A stretch of DNA of 64,000 nt from positions 16,935-80,934 of the forward strand of contig CABQIK010000006.1 in NCBI GenBank assembly GCA_902464275.1, given 5' to 3'. Source of the stretch: an uncultured Alphaproteobacteria bacterium. GTDB taxonomy: Bacteria; Pseudomonadota; Alphaproteobacteria; RF32; CAG-239. Shown one piece after another: positions 20,475-30,376 of this stretch. The translations under genes were made by a program, and so were the position numbers. The notes beneath the pieces are model-generated. The model ran no database searches and was not told the DNA's origin. It was given only the letters and a program-made list of their open reading frames with translations. Positions within the stretch are counted from its first letter, which is position 1. Each line of letters begins with the position of its first letter.

Positions 20475-23400
20475 ATGAATGATGTAATGAAATTTTTTGG
20501 TCAGCAGCCGGCTGAAGAGAGCTTTGATGAAATCAAAATCTCTATTGCTTCTCCTGAACAAATTCGTTCATGGTCATACGGCGAAGTTAAAAAGCCTGAA
20601 ACCATTAACTATCGTACCTTTAAGCCGGAACGCGACGGTTTGTTCTGCGCCCGTATTTTTGGTCCGGTAAAAGACTATGAATGCTTGTGCGGTAAATACA
20701 AAAGAATGAAATATCGCGGCATCGTTTGCGAAAAGTGCGGCGTTGAAGTTACGCTTTCCAAAGTTCGTCGTGAAAGAATGGGCCATATTGAACTGGCTGC
20801 GCCGGTTGCCCATATTTGGTTCTTAAAGTCTTTGCCGAGCCGTATTTCAATGCTCACCGATATTCCGATGAAGTCATTGGAAAGAGTTTTGTACTTTGAA
20901 AGCTACATCGTAATTGAGCCGGGGTTGACTGACTTAACCGTTAATCAGCTCTTGAGCGAAGACGAGTATTTAGACGCTTTGGATAAGTACGGCGAAGACG
21001 CCTTCCGCGCCGGCATCGGCGCTGAAGCTCTGCGCGAAATTTTGGCTAACATTGATTTGGAAGCCGAACGCGCTAGCATGCGTGCCGAATTAAAAGAAAC
21101 CAATTCTGAAGCTAAACGCAAAAAGTTGGTTAAACGCTTAAAGATTGTTGAATCGTTTATTGAATCCAACACCAAGCCGGAATGGATGATTTTAACCGTT
21201 CTGCCGGTTATTCCGCCGGAGTTGCGTCCGTTGGTTCCGTTGGATGGCGGCCGTTTTGCCACCTCTGACTTAAACGATTTGTATCGCCGTGTTATTAACC
21301 GTAACAACCGCTTAAAACGTTTGCTTGAATTGCACGCTCCGGACATTATCGTTCGTAATGAGAAGAGAATGCTGCAAGAATCCGTTGATGCTTTGTTTGA
21401 TAACGGCCGCCGCGCTCGCGCCATTACCGGCACTAGCAAACGTCCGCTTAAATCTTTGTCAGATATGCTCAAAGGTAAACAAGGTCGTTTCCGTCAAAAC
21501 TTGTTAGGTAAACGTGTTGACTACTCCGGCCGTTCGGTTATTACCGTTGGTCCTGAACTCAAACTGCAACAGTGCGGTTTGCCTAAAAAGATGGCGCTTG
21601 AGTTGTTTAAGCCGTTTGTATATTCAAAACTTGAATTATACGGTCACGCAACCACCATTAAAGCCGCCAAACGCATGGTTGAAAAAGAACGTCCGGAAGT
21701 ATGGGATATCTTGGAAGAAGTTATTCGCGAGCACCCTGTGCTGTTAAACCGCGCGCCGACTTTGCACCGCTTGGGTATTCAGGCGTTTGAGCCGGTATTG
21801 GTTGAAGGTAAAGCTATTCACTTGCATCCGTTGGTATGTACCGCGTTCAACGCCGACTTTGATGGTGACCAAATGGCTGTTCACGTCCCGCTTTCGTTGG
21901 AATCTCAACTTGAAGCCCGCGTGCTGATGATGTCAACCAACAACATTTTGTCACCGGCTTCAGGTAAACCGATTATCGTGCCTTCACAAGATATGGTGCT
22001 TGGTATTTACTACCTTACTTATGACGCAGACGGCGTTACCGGTGAGGGCAGCATTTATGCCGACGCCGATGAAGTTATGTTAGCGTTAAATGCCAAAGTT
22101 GTTGATTTGCACGCTAAAATCAAATGCCGTATGGAATATGTTGATGACAACGGCGAAACCAAGTACGGTTTGGTTGATACCACACCGGGACGTATTATCG
22201 TTTCCGATATTTTGCCGAAAAACCCGCACATTCCGTTCTCATTGGTAAACCGCTTGATTAAAAAGAAAGAAATTTCTGAAATCATTGATACCGTATATCG
22301 TCATTGTGGTCAAAAAGAAACCTGCATCATGGTTGATAAAATCATGACTTTGGGCTTCACCAATGCTTGCAAGGCCGGTATTTCATTCGGTAAAGATGAC
22401 TTGATTGTGCCTGATGCCAAGAAAGAACTCATTGCCGAAACCACCAAGCAGGTTAAAGAGTTTGAACAGCAGTATCAAAACGGTTTGATTACCAAGGGCG
22501 AAAAATACAACAAAGTTGTTGATATTTGGGCAGCTTGCACCGATAAAATTGCTGATGAAATGATGAAAAATATTTCAAAAACCGAGCATGGCTACATCAA
22601 CTCCGTATACATGATGGCTCACTCCGGTGCGCGTGGTTCTGCCGCTCAAATGCGTCAGCTTGCCGGTATGCGTGGTTTGATGGCAAAACCGAGCGGTGAA
22701 ATTATTGAACAACCGATTATTTCAAACTTTAAAGAAGGTTTGACCGTGTCGGAATACTTCAACTCCACCCACGGTGCTCGTAAAGGTTTGGCCGATACCG
22801 CGTTAAAGACCGCTAACTCCGGTTACTTAACCCGTCGTTTGGTTGACGTTGCTCAAGATGTTGTTGTTACTGAAACCGATTGCGGAACCGAGCGCGGCAT
22901 TATTGTTCGTCCAGTTGTTGACGGCGGTAACGTTATTGTTTCAATCGGCGATCGTATTTTGGGTCGTACCATTCAAGAAGATATTGTTCACCCTGAAACC
23001 GGCGAAGTTTTGGTTAAAAAAGGCAGACTTATTGATGAAAACGACGCTGAATTGGTTGAAAAGGCAGGTGTTGAACAGGTTAAAATCCGTTCGGTATTAA
23101 CCTGTGAATCTGAGCACGGTGTTTGCGCCGCATGTTACGGTCGCGATTTGGCTCGCGGTACTCCGGTTAACGTTGGTGAAGCTGTCGGTGTTATTGCCGC
23201 TCAGTCCATCGGTGAACCCGGTACCCAACTTACCATGAGAACCTTCCACATTGGTGGTGCGGCTTCAAAGTCAGCTGAACAGTCCAGTGTTGAAGTTCCG
23301 TTTGCCGGCGTATTAAAGCTTGAAAACAAGCATACTGTCACCAACTCTGATGGTCACTTGATTGTTTTATCACGTAACTGCGAGATTGTAATTTCTGACT

Positions 23401-24662
23401 CGCAAGGTCGTGAAAAATCACGTCACCACGTACCGTACGGTACCAAGATTTTGGTTGAAGAAGGCACCAAAGTTAAAAAAGGTCAGAAAGTGGCAGAATG
23501 GGATCCGTTCACTATTCCGGTAATTTCAGAAAAAGCCGGTGTTGCCCAGTTGGTTGACCTTATCAACAACGTTTCGGTTAAAGAAAACATGGATGAAACA
23601 ACCGGTATCGTTTCAAAAGTTGTGATTGATTGGCAGTCCGCTTCTTCAGCCAATGCTTCATTAAAACCGAGCATTGTGTTGAAAGACGCCAAAGGCAAAG
23701 CCGTAAACTTTGACAACGGTAAAGAAGCTCGTTATTACCTGTCGGTTGACGCGGTATTAAACGTTGATAACGGCTCTGAAATTAAAGTCGGTGACGTTAT
23801 CGCCCGTATTCCGAGAGAAAGCTCCAAAACCAAAGATATTACCGGTGGTTTGCCGCGTGTTGCCGAGTTGTTTGAAGCTCGTCACCCGAAGGATCAGGCC
23901 ATTATTTCCGATACTGACGGTATGGTAGAATTTGGTAAAGACTATAAAGCTAAACAGCGCATTATGGTTGTTCCGGCCAAAGGCGAACCGATTGAATACT
24001 TGATTCCTAAGGGACGTCACTTGGTTGTTCAAGACGGCGACATCGTTAAAAAAGGCGATATGCTGGTTGAAGGCACTCCGGCTCCGCATGATATTTTGCG
24101 CGTGTTGGGTGTTGAAAAATTAGCCGAATACCTGGTTAAAGAAGTTCAAGACGTATACCGTCTGCAAGGCGTTAAAATTAACGACAAGCACATTGAAGTT
24201 ATCGTTTCGCAAATGTTGAGAAAAGTTGAAATTACCGTTCCGGGTGACACAACCTTCTTAGTCGGCGAACAGGTTGACCGTGATGTGTTTGAAGAAGAAA
24301 ACGCTAAGGTTTTGGCTGAAAACGGCACTCCGGCTCAGGCTGATCCGGTTCTGCTTGGTATTACCAAAGCTTCATTGCAGACCAAGTCGTTTATTTCTGC
24401 GGCATCATTCCAAGAAACAACTCGTGTCTTGACTGAAGCAGCCGTATCCGGCAAAGTTGATCACTTAACCGGCTTAAAAGAAAACGTTATCGTCGGTCGT
24501 TTAATTCCGGCCGGTACCGGTACGGTATTGCGTTCGCTTAAACGCGTTGCCGCTCAAAATGATAAAGAAATTTTGGCTCAACGTGAAGCAAACAGCAACG
24601 AACAAATTGAGCATAATGCTGAAACTCCGGCTCCCGCAGCTGAAGAAACTCCGGCAGAATAG
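20475..24662 (+). CDS. rpoC: RNA polymerase beta' subunit
   Basis: 1395 aa. The N-terminal zinc finger ([20 protein letters not shown]), the [12 protein letters not shown] catalytic motif binding Mg2+, the bridge helix and trigger-loop region ([28 protein letters not shown]) and the second zinc site ([16 protein letters not shown] with the earlier Cys) are all visible. The C-terminal 25 residues are an acidic Pro/Ala/Glu tail. AAGGAG precedes the ATG. The gene ends at an intrinsic terminator identical in its hairpin to the one after rplL. Confidence 0.98.
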   Translation: MNDVMKFFGQQPAEESFDEIKISIASPEQIRSWSYGEVKKPETINYRTFKPERDGLFCARIFGPVKDYECLCGKYKRMKYRGIVCEKCGVEVTLSKVRRERMGHIELAAPVAHIWFLKSLPSRISMLTDIPMKSLERVLYFESYIVIEPGLTDLTVNQLLSEDEYLDALDKYGEDAFRAGIGAEALREILANIDLEAERASMRAELKETNSEAKRKKLVKRLKIVESFIESNTKPEWMILTVLPVIPPELRPLVPLDGGRFATSDLNDLYRRVINRNNRLKRLLELHAPDIIVRNEKRMLQESVDALFDNGRRARAITGTSKRPLKSLSDMLKGKQGRFRQNLLGKRVDYSGRSVITVGPELKLQQCGLPKKMALELFKPFVYSKLELYGHATTIKAAKRMVEKERPEVWDILEEVIREHPVLLNRAPTLHRLGIQAFEPVLVEGKAIHLHPLVCTAFNADFDGDQMAVHVPLSLESQLEARVLMMSTNNILSPASGKPIIVPSQDMVLGIYYLTYDADGVTGEGSIYADADEVMLALNAKVVDLHAKIKCRMEYVDDNGETKYGLVDTTPGRIIVSDILPKNPHIPFSLVNRLIKKKEISEIIDTVYRHCGQKETCIMVDKIMTLGFTNACKAGISFGKDDLIVPDAKKELIAETTKQVKEFEQQYQNGLITKGEKYNKVVDIWAACTDKIADEMMKNISKTEHGYINSVYMMAHSGARGSAAQMRQLAGMRGLMAKPSGEIIEQPIISNFKEGLTVSEYFNSTHGARKGLADTALKTANSGYLTRRLVDVAQDVVVTETDCGTERGIIVRPVVDGGNVIVSIGDRILGRTIQEDIVHPETGEVLVKKGRLIDENDAELVEKAGVEQVKIRSVLTCESEHGVCAACYGRDLARGTPVNVGEAVGVIAAQSIGEPGTQLTMRTFHIGGAASKSAEQSSVEVPFAGVLKLENKHTVTNSDGHLIVLSRNCEIVISDSQGREKSRHHVPYGTKILVEEGTKVKKGQKVAEWDPFTIPVISEKAGVAQLVDLINNVSVKENMDETTGIVSKVVIDWQSASSANASLKPSIVLKDAKGKAVNFDNGKEARYYLSVDAVLNVDNGSEIKVGDVIARIPRESSKTKDITGGLPRVAELFEARHPKDQAIISDTDGMVEFGKDYKAKQRIMVVPAKGEPIEYLIPKGRHLVVQDGDIVKKGDMLVEGTPAPHDILRVLGVEKLAEYLVKEVQDVYRLQGVKINDKHIEVIVSQMLRKVEITVPGDTTFLVGEQVDRDVFEEENAKVLAENGTPAQADPVLLGITKASLQTKSFISAASFQETTRVLTEAAVSGKVDHLTGLKENVIVGRLIPAGTGTVLRSLKRVAAQNDKEILAQREANSNEQIEHNAETPAPAAEETPAE

Positions 24663-24678
24663 CTTAAATTAGCAACTA

Positions 24679-24715
24679 AAAACCCTCGCTTTAGCAATAA
24701 GGCGAGGGTTTTAGT
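24679..24715. terminator. Bidirectional terminator between rpoC and P2
   Basis: AAAACCCTCGC / GCGAGGGTTTT with the loop TTTAGCAATAAG; T runs on both strands. The same hairpin and loop recur after rplL at 32847-32879. Confidence 0.92.
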
Positions 24716-24731
24716 TTGGTTGAAAATAAGT

Positions 24732-25346
24732 TTATAAATTCATCTGATAATAAAAAGCGCAGCTATCTTTGTCTTCACAAACGGTGCAATAATCTTCCAT
24801 TTCCGCGACGGTTAAATCTTTAAGGCATTTAAGCCCTGAATGGCAAACCGCGTCGCCGTAAATAATGTGAGGTGAGGCGCTTTCGCTCCCCTTAACGGTT
24901 TCAAACTTGGTACGTAACAGCTGTTCTCTTTTGGCTTTGGCAATAGTGAACAGATTCGTGCACGATTCTTTTTGCCCTTTGTTTAAGTATAGTACAAACT
25001 CAAAAACATAATCACCGTCAGAGGAATAGTTTACAGGAACAACCGTAGTGCCAAAAACATCAAATATGGCATCATTACGATTTTCCCGTATCATTTCTTG
25101 CGGGATAACGTTTAATTTTTTAAATAAAGGTATCAGATTGCCGGTAATACTGGCTCTTGAGCGCTTTAATTCATCTAAATGAATATTGACATAGTCTAAA
25201 ATTGAGCCGATTTGCTCCGTTTGCTTGTTGAGCTTATATTTCGTCATCGCTTTGCTATAACCGCTAATAGCTCCGACCGACAAAACACCGATAATGGCCA
25301 AAACTCCCAACATCTCCACCATACTGCGTCCATTTTCTGATTTCAT
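24732..25346 (-). CDS. Prepilin-like protein P2
   Basis: 204 aa from the ATG at 25346 (MKSENGRSMVEMLG...). It has the same Gly6 cleavage context, Glu5 and hydrophobic helix as the other copies. After about residue 40 it diverges from P1, P4 and P5, but it is close to P3 along its whole length (KQTEQIGSILDYVNIHLD, LFKKLNVIPQEMI). The C-terminal third has conserved Cys: SCTNLFTIAKAKREQL, CHSGLKCLKDL, then the closing YCTVCEDKDSC, suggesting disulfides. It lies tail-to-tail with rpoC across the shared terminator. Secreted or surface filament subunit by inference; the assembly machinery is elsewhere. Confidence 0.8.
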   Translation of the reverse strand: MKSENGRSMVEMLGVLAIIGVLSVGAISGYSKAMTKYKLNKQTEQIGSILDYVNIHLDELKRSRASITGNLIPLFKKLNVIPQEMIRENRNDAIFDVFGTTVVPVNYSSDGDYVFEFVLYLNKGQKESCTNLFTIAKAKREQLLRTKFETVKGSESASPHIIYGDAVCHSGLKCLKDLTVAEMEDYCTVCEDKDSCAFYYQMNL

Positions 25347-25440
25347 AATAAAAAATCTCCTCAAATTATTGCATTTAAGAAGATTTTAGCTCGCGTTTTT
25401 TTTTGCAATATTTACGAGTCTGCGCTGTGTATAAGTTGTA
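25347..25440 (-). promoter_or_regulatory. Conserved upstream module of prepilin P2
   Basis: Same module as at P1, here with nine T in the homopolymer tract. The TGTGTATAAGTTGTA motif is at 25426-25440. Confidence 0.6.
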
Positions 25441-25456
25441 ATTATAGCCGCAATTT

Positions 25457-25664
25457 AAAATTCCCCTCTATGGAGTGTACCGGCCTTTTAAAATTCCCAT
25501 CCTGAGGAGGGGTGCCGAAGGCGGGGTGGTTATTGCACTGTTTTGCAACAGGCTAAATGTTTGTTTTAGATTATAAAAAGCGTAAATTAAGTATACTTTC
25601 CTACCTTATATTTTCACCACCCCGTCGGCTATCGCCGCCACCCCTCCTCAGGAGTGGAATTTTT
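25457..25664. repeat. MITE-like inverted-repeat element, copy B
   Basis: Core 25490-25664, with near-perfect outer arms: ATCCTGAGGAGGGGTG pairs with CACCCCTCCTCAGGAGT, and GCCGAAGGCGGGGTGGT pairs with the CACCACCCCGTCGGC side. A partial extra left end is at 25457-25489. It is flanked by two copies of GCTGTG[T/C]ATAAGTTGTA (25424-25440 and 25668-25684). Together with the P2 module and the DnaA-like boxes it fills the roughly 500-bp gene-free stretch before the SH3 gene. Confidence 0.75.
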
Positions 25665-25811
25665 GCCGCTGTGCATAAGTTGTAGGCTTTTAAAACAAAA
25701 CACCTCCGCACTTTAGCAATGCGGAGGCCAATTTTAGAAGATTTTTGTATGAATTAAATACAGATACACTTATAACACGGATTCTTTAATTTGCAAGAGA
25801 TATATAAAAAG

Positions 25812-25831
25812 TTATACACATCTGTGGATAA
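25812..25831. promoter_or_regulatory. Pair of DnaA-box-like 9-mers
   Basis: TTATACACA (25812-25820) and TGTGGATAA (25823-25831, the complement of the consensus box TTATCCACA) face each other 2 bp apart in an AT-rich stretch. Two more related 9-mers lie at 25426 and 25670. It could be DnaA-dependent regulation, a DnaA titration site or a replication element; no oriC-type gene neighbours are present. Confidence 0.4.
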
Positions 25832-25843
25832 GTTATACCTCTG

Positions 25844-26347
25844 TTAATTTACATTCTCGTTATTATAAACGCCGAATAAAATATTTTTCGGCACCCAGCC
25901 TTCAATCGTGTTAAATTTAATCAAGCAAAATTCTTTATTTTTGCGGCATTGCTTAATTTCGCCGATAACACCGTCTTCAACTTTGGCAATGACTTTGGAC
26001 TGATAGTTATCATCATTGTAAATATTGTTTTCGCCGAGGTTCATCACCCGCACAAAGCGCCGGCCGGTGAGCATGCTTTTATGCACCCACGATTCGGAAC
26101 CTTCCCAGTCTTTTATTTGACGCCACAAACCAAACTCGTTGATAATTTCAACCGGAGCGCCTTTTTGCCGATAAATCCACTCAATCGGATACTTGGTGTC
26201 AGGACCCGAACGCCCGTTAATCGGTTCGGAACGCAATGAAGCCATACGCGGCAGATTAAGCCCGCTTTCACTGGAATCGGCGGTTTCGGCGCCGGCAACG
26301 GAAACAGACATTATCAAGGCGATAATAGCTGTAAATAATGTTTTCAT
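25844..26347 (-). CDS. Secreted protein with bacterial SH3-type domains
   Basis: 167 aa from the ATG at 26347, after AAGGAAATAAA; the upstream ATG at 26365 lacks a ribosome binding site. The N-terminal signal peptide MKTLFTAIIALIMSVSVAGA has a likely cleavage after AGA. The mature part has two SH3-like repeats: SLRSEPINGRSGPDTKYPI...W (the R-x-G-P-x-x-x-x-P pattern of SH3b domains) and a second ending CLIKFNTIEGWVPKNILFG. It belongs to the family of periplasmic SH3 proteins common in Alphaproteobacteria, possibly binding cell wall; no catalytic domain is attached. Confidence 0.85.
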   Translation of the reverse strand: MKTLFTAIIALIMSVSVAGAETADSSESGLNLPRMASLRSEPINGRSGPDTKYPIEWIYRQKGAPVEIINEFGLWRQIKDWEGSESWVHKSMLTGRRFVRVMNLGENNIYNDDNYQSKVIAKVEDGVIGEIKQCRKNKEFCLIKFNTIEGWVPKNILFGVYNNENVN

Positions 26348-26423
26348 TTTATTTCCTTTTTGCAAAAAGTTGGCATATATTGTGGTTAATGTAGTTTAAG
26401 ATAATAAAAAAAAGGTAAAAAAG

Positions 26424-27533
26424 ATGAATTTAATTGCCACTATTGAAGATATGATAAAATTTCGGACTGAAACCGGCAACGGCGCTGAAATTGAAAAGTG
26501 TTTGACCTATATGCAAAACTTGGCGCAAAAAGCCGGCGCCAAAGTGCAAATTTGCCGTTATGATAATGCATCGCCGGTGTTTTTTGCCGCCAATACCGAT
26601 GCTTCGGATTATGATGTGCTGATATTGGGTCATACCGATGTGGTTCCGGCAACTGACGATATGTTTACCCCGCGCACCGAAAATGGCAGAATGTATGGGC
26701 GCGGAACGTTGGACATGAAGTCTTTTGCCGTGGTGGCGTTAAATTCGCTTTTATATGTTTTGGAGCATAAATTGCCGCTTAAATTCGGGGTTATTCTTTC
26801 CACCGATGAGGAAAAAGGCAGTAAAAGCACTGATGCTTTTATGGATTCGCACCAAAATTTAAGCGCCAAACTGGTGCTTGACAATGATGTCGGCGGCGAT
26901 ATTACCAAAATTATTTTGCGCTGTAAAAATCCGGTATTTGTAAAATTAATTGCGGAAGGCGAGGCGGCGCACGGCTCCACCCCGTGGTTGGGGCAAGATG
27001 CCAATGAGCGCTTGTTTAACACATGGCAAAAAATTCGCCGAATTTATCCGGCATATTCCAAAGATAAGCCCATGCCGCAAAACACATGGATTGATACCGT
27101 GCATTTTGCCACTATGGCGGGCGGCGAGGTTTCAAACGTTATCGCCTCGCACGCTGAAGCGCTGCTTGATTTCCGCCTTGTTGAAACTTCATCGGTTGCG
27201 GAGCTGTGCCGCAATTTGGATAAATGTATGGAAACGGGCGTCAGCTATAAAATTGTATCGTCATCAACGCCGGTGGTAATGTCTGAAGATAATCCGGTTA
27301 TTTTAGCCTATAAAAATTTGGCGGAAGCGGAGCTTGGCAAAAAGGTTGAGTTTGAATACATCGGCGGCGCTACCGATTCGCGGGTTTTTGCCGAGCGCGG
27401 CTCAACCGTAATTATGCACTCCGGCAGCGGCGACGGCATGCATGCCCCCGGCGAATATGTTGAGCTTAAAAGCGTTGAGCAGTTGGCCGCTATTCAAATT
27501 AAGTTTTTGCAACAGTTGGCGGAGAACAAATAA
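26424..27533 (+). CDS. M20-family metallopeptidase (ArgE/DapE-like)
   Basis: 369 aa, cytosolic. Metal-site motifs of M20 enzymes: GHTDVVP (His70, Asp72), GRGTLDMKS (Asp97), STDEEKGS (Glu129/Glu130) and the closing APGEYV after a C-terminal His. The segment where most relatives have an E-P ligand reads VLDNDVGGD, so the second metal position probably uses Asp. The dimerisation lid (CKNPVFVKLIAEGEAAHGSTPW) is present. The substrate could be N-acetylornithine, succinyl-diaminopimelate or a dipeptide; the sequence does not decide. luxS begins one base after the stop. Confidence 0.85.
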   Translation: MNLIATIEDMIKFRTETGNGAEIEKCLTYMQNLAQKAGAKVQICRYDNASPVFFAANTDASDYDVLILGHTDVVPATDDMFTPRTENGRMYGRGTLDMKSFAVVALNSLLYVLEHKLPLKFGVILSTDEEKGSKSTDAFMDSHQNLSAKLVLDNDVGGDITKIILRCKNPVFVKLIAEGEAAHGSTPWLGQDANERLFNTWQKIRRIYPAYSKDKPMPQNTWIDTVHFATMAGGEVSNVIASHAEALLDFRLVETSSVAELCRNLDKCMETGVSYKIVSSSTPVVMSEDNPVILAYKNLAEAELGKKVEFEYIGGATDSRVFAERGSTVIMHSGSGDGMHAPGEYVELKSVEQLAAIQIKFLQQLAENK

Positions 27534-27534
27534 A

Positions 27535-28014
27535 ATGGAAAAAATCGCAAGCTTTACCGTTAATCATTTAACTTTGCAGCCGGGGGTTTATGTTTCGCGC
27601 CATGATAATTTTAACGGCGCGGATGTTACCACTTTTGACATCAGAATGACTCGCCCTAATTTTGAACCGGTGATGAACACGGCAGAAATTCATACTATTG
27701 AGCACTTAGGCGCCACCTTTTTGCGCAATCACCCTGAATTTGGCAGTAAAATTGTGTACTTCGGCCCCATGGGCTGCCGCACCGGATTTTATATGCTGAT
27801 TGCCGGTAAATATACCTCTGCGCAAATTGTGCCGCTTGTTAAAGAAATGTTTGCTTTTATGGCTGATTTTAAGGGCGATGTTCCGGGAGCCTGCGCGCGT
27901 GATTGCGGCAATTTCCGTGATATGAATTTGCCGATGGCTAATTATTTGGCGGCTAAGTTTTTGCGCGAAGTGTTAAACAATATTGACGATTCGCGCTTGG
28001 TATACCCTGAATAA
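27535..28014 (+). CDS. luxS: S-ribosylhomocysteine lyase LuxS
   Basis: 159 aa from the ATG at 27535; the longer frame back to 27442 overlaps the M20 gene and is not needed. It cleaves S-ribosylhomocysteine to homocysteine and the AI-2 precursor DPD. The metal ligands HTIEH (His53, His57) and Cys124 (ARDCGNF) and the catalytic Cys81 (GPMGCRTGFY) are all present, and the length is standard. Start MEKIASFTVNHLTLQPGVYVSR matches LuxS of gut Firmicutes and Bacteroidota closely by eye. LuxS is rare in Alphaproteobacteria, which usually use SAH hydrolase, so an acquired gene is likely. Codon use is host-like. pfs/mtn is not adjacent. Confidence 0.95.
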   Translation: MEKIASFTVNHLTLQPGVYVSRHDNFNGADVTTFDIRMTRPNFEPVMNTAEIHTIEHLGATFLRNHPEFGSKIVYFGPMGCRTGFYMLIAGKYTSAQIVPLVKEMFAFMADFKGDVPGACARDCGNFRDMNLPMANYLAAKFLREVLNNIDDSRLVYPE

Positions 28015-28025
28015 CGGAGCGGAAT

Positions 28026-28568
28026 ATGCGGCGGTGCCGATGGGTTGCTGAAAACTCTGAGCTTTACAAAAATTATCATGACCACGAATGGGGCGTGTCC
28101 AAATATGATGACCATGAGCTGTTTGAGCTTTTGGTTTTGGAGTCGTTTCAGGCGGGGCTTTCGTGGCTCACGGTTTTGCGCAAGCGCGAGGCTTTTCGCA
28201 AGGCGTTTGATAATTTTGAGCTCAAAAAAGTTGCCGCTTATGATGAAAATAAAGTTGCGGAGCTGTTAAGCAACAAAGATATAATCCGCAGCCGCAGTAA
28301 AATTGCCGCCGCAATAAATAATGCCAAAATATTTATGCAAATACAAAGTGAGTTCGGCAGTTTCAGCAATTATATTTGGGGTTTCAGCGGCGGTAGAATT
28401 ATCCGCCATACTGCAAATATTCCGACCACTTCAGCGCTTTCCGATAAAATTTCCGCTGATTTGCGCCGCCGCGGTATGAAGTATGTGGGCTCTATTATAA
28501 TTTATTCTTATTTGCAGGCAATCGGAGTGGTAAACGACCATGAAGAAGCTTGCTTTTGCTCCCGTTAA
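28026..28568 (+). CDS. tag: DNA-3-methyladenine glycosylase I
   Basis: 180 aa. It removes 3-methyladenine from alkylated DNA. The Tag opening CRWV with Cys4, the YHDHEWG motif with its His ligand, the ESFQAGLSWLTVLRKREAFRKAF segment around the catalytic pocket and the C-terminal zinc ligands in NDHEEACFCSR are all visible. GGAGCGGAAT precedes the ATG. It is 11 bp downstream of luxS and likely co-transcribed with the M20 gene and luxS. Confidence 0.95.
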   Translation: MRRCRWVAENSELYKNYHDHEWGVSKYDDHELFELLVLESFQAGLSWLTVLRKREAFRKAFDNFELKKVAAYDENKVAELLSNKDIIRSRSKIAAAINNAKIFMQIQSEFGSFSNYIWGFSGGRIIRHTANIPTTSALSDKISADLRRRGMKYVGSIIIYSYLQAIGVVNDHEEACFCSR

Positions 28569-28576
28569 AATAAAAA

Positions 28577-28607
28577 GAAACCCGCAACTTAAAAAGTTAC
28601 GGGTTTC
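28577..28607. terminator. Convergent terminator between tag and the 28652 gene
   Basis: GAAACCCG-C-AACTT / AAGTT-A-CGGGTTTC stem. The T run is better on the minus strand, serving the gene at 28652. Confidence 0.8.
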
Positions 28608-28651
28608 ATTAAATTACATCGCCAGTCGCAGGCGGAACGGAGCTTTACAAA

Positions 28652-29536
28652 CTACATTGCCATCACGGCAAAGAGTTTGTAATAGCTCTTGATTTTCTCA
28701 GAGAGCTGCTCCATGTTCGTTTCCTCGTCAAACCCGATGGTTCTGATTGGCCAGCCGGCATCCTGGAAAGCCTTCCCGATAACGTCCCAATGCTCCACGC
28801 CTTTCTTGTTGTACAAGATTACCTGTGGAACCCATGGGAACATTGTCAATAAAATCCAGGTGTGAGTACCTGCAATTCCGATTGACATGCCAATCTTGTT
28901 GTGCATGTTATAGTACATCTCATGGCGGACGCCGCGGATGCCGAATACCTCAGGATTCTCGCTCATGCCCGGAACATACATGTTGAAGTCCTGAGCCAGA
29001 GCTTCAACGGCAGGCAGGTCATTCACCTTGTGAAAGTGCTGTCCGAGTACCAACTGATACTCTTTTTGCTCCTTCAGGAAGTTGAACACCTCCGGATTGA
29101 GCGACTGCTGCTGAGCGGTAACTCCGCACGCATTGTCGCTGATGAGTTTTTGCGGTATGAGCAGCAGGTTTCGCCTGTTAGCTCTCATGTTTCTGAACTG
29201 AGGAAGCGGGTTGGTGTTCTGTGTCGGCACAAGGCGTGCTGTCACAAAACGCTCCCACATCTCGTCAGCTAGCTTGCCGGCTTTGAGGTCGGCAATTATG
29301 TCCCACGACAGAGCCTCATACTTGGCACGGTCAGCAAACGGTACTGTAATAATATCGTTGCTGAAGAAACTGAGATTTGCGAGAATCTTCTCACTCTCAG
29401 CTTCAAACTCCTCTGCAGTTTCCTTGTTAGGGATAATAGCTACAGGCATGTTGAGAGCCTTAGAGAAGTTGAGAGCCATAATCTCGTGCCCGAATGATGA
29501 ACGGACGACGATGAAATTTTTTTCAGTCTTTTTCAT
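28652..29536 (-). CDS. Orphan protein of unknown function, atypical composition
   Basis: 294 aa from the ATG at 29536; a TTG at 29566 with AAGGA upstream would add ten residues and is possible. I do not recognise the family. It starts KNFIVVRSSFGHEIMALNFS and has the segment GMSIGIAGTHTWILLTMFPW about 70 residues from the end, which resembles the second Rossmann half of GT-B glycosyltransferases (cf. GT9), but no firm motif supports this. The codons favour AAG, GAG, CTC and AAC, unlike the neighbouring genes, and there is no strong ribosome binding site before the ATG. Probably acquired; no partner gene is obvious. Confidence 0.65.
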   Translation of the reverse strand: MKKTEKNFIVVRSSFGHEIMALNFSKALNMPVAIIPNKETAEEFEAESEKILANLSFFSNDIITVPFADRAKYEALSWDIIADLKAGKLADEMWERFVTARLVPTQNTNPLPQFRNMRANRRNLLLIPQKLISDNACGVTAQQQSLNPEVFNFLKEQKEYQLVLGQHFHKVNDLPAVEALAQDFNMYVPGMSENPEVFGIRGVRHEMYYNMHNKIGMSIGIAGTHTWILLTMFPWVPQVILYNKKGVEHWDVIGKAFQDAGWPIRTIGFDEETNMEQLSEKIKSYYKLFAVMAM

Positions 29537-29741
29537 AAAAAAAAGGTTTTTCTGGTTTTGCGTCAAGTTTCCTTATGAATCACTATTAAGCAATGCCACA
29601 AAGATTCTATCCGGAAAAATCCAAATAAAACTTTATGAAAAGACTTCAAATAATAAACATAATTAGACGCTATACTATTACTCTAGCTGTTTTTTTTCGC
29701 AATTTCAAGGGAAATTTGTCAAAAAGAGGTACAAAAAACAA

Positions 29742-29775
29742 AAAAAGCCGGAAAATTCCGGCTTTTAAATCAATT
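29742..29775 (-). terminator. Terminator of the 29791 gene
   Basis: AAAGCCGGAA / TTCCGGCTTT with a loop of about 5 nt and a T run on the minus strand, downstream of the gene ending at 29791. Confidence 0.85.
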
Positions 29776-29790
29776 ACAACAGCGCTCAGG

Positions 29791-30264
29791 CTAATTATTT
29801 CTAGCGGAGAGCTGTCTTTCTGGGCTTAAAGTCTGTTCGTTGTATACACAACCGTAAATCTTTTTGGTGCGGTGGTTGTACTTGTACGGAACAAACTTTA
29901 CATCTTTATTTCCGTTAAAGGAGCTAACCTCGGCAAAAGCAAGCACATTTGGCGCCAGCTCAATCAGCAGATGATAGTCCTTTTTGTCATAACTTACTGA
30001 AACTACCCTTCCCGGATAGGTTTCCAGCATATTATTTTGCTCAGCCCACACATCGTGCGGATGATCAAATCTTGGAACGGCTCCTGTTGTTCGCCAATAA
30101 TGCGGACGGTCTAAAACAAAATACGCTCCTCGTGGAAAAATGTTAGTAAAATCGTGCTGACGCATAAGGCGCATCTGACGCCGTGGCGCGCGCACATAAC
30201 CATCACTGCACAAAAAGTACATTGCGTGCTTTTCGGCGATGGTCGCAATACCTGTGTCTACCAT
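29791..30264 (-). CDS. Orphan small protein of unknown function
   Basis: 157 aa with no recognisable domain, signal peptide or membrane segment. Rich in Arg, His, Tyr and Asn, with a basic N-terminal part (RAPRRQMRLMRQHDF). It has a very good sigma70 promoter (30321-30349), an AT-rich leader of about 50 nt without a Shine-Dalgarno sequence, and its own terminator, so it is a complete single-gene transcription unit. The composition differs from the surrounding host genes, as for the 28652 gene next to it. Foreign origin is inferred. Confidence 0.65.
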   Translation of the reverse strand: MVDTGIATIAEKHAMYFLCSDGYVRAPRRQMRLMRQHDFTNIFPRGAYFVLDRPHYWRTTGAVPRFDHPHDVWAEQNNMLETYPGRVVSVSYDKKDYHLLIELAPNVLAFAEVSSFNGNKDVKFVPYKYNHRTKKIYGCVYNEQTLSPERQLSARNN

Positions 30265-30320
30265 TGGTTTTTTAAGATTTTTAAGATAATTATTGTTAAA
30301 AAAATTGGTTATAGACCTTA

Positions 30321-30349
30321 AATATATTTCCGCTATGCGCGTTTGTCAA
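30321..30349 (-). promoter_or_regulatory. Strong sigma70 promoter for the 29791-30264 gene
   Basis: On the minus strand: TTGACA (30349-30344), a 17-bp spacer, TATATT (30326-30321). Confidence 0.8.
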
Positions 30350-30376
30350 CGCTTAAAAAATAATTACAAAAAAAGC

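Noticed and set aside
25365..25843. Chromosomal origin of replication
   Set aside because: DnaA-like boxes and AT-rich sequence are suggestive, but dnaA, dnaN, hemE, parAB or mnmG are not near and the box number is low. Kept only as a lower-interest finding.
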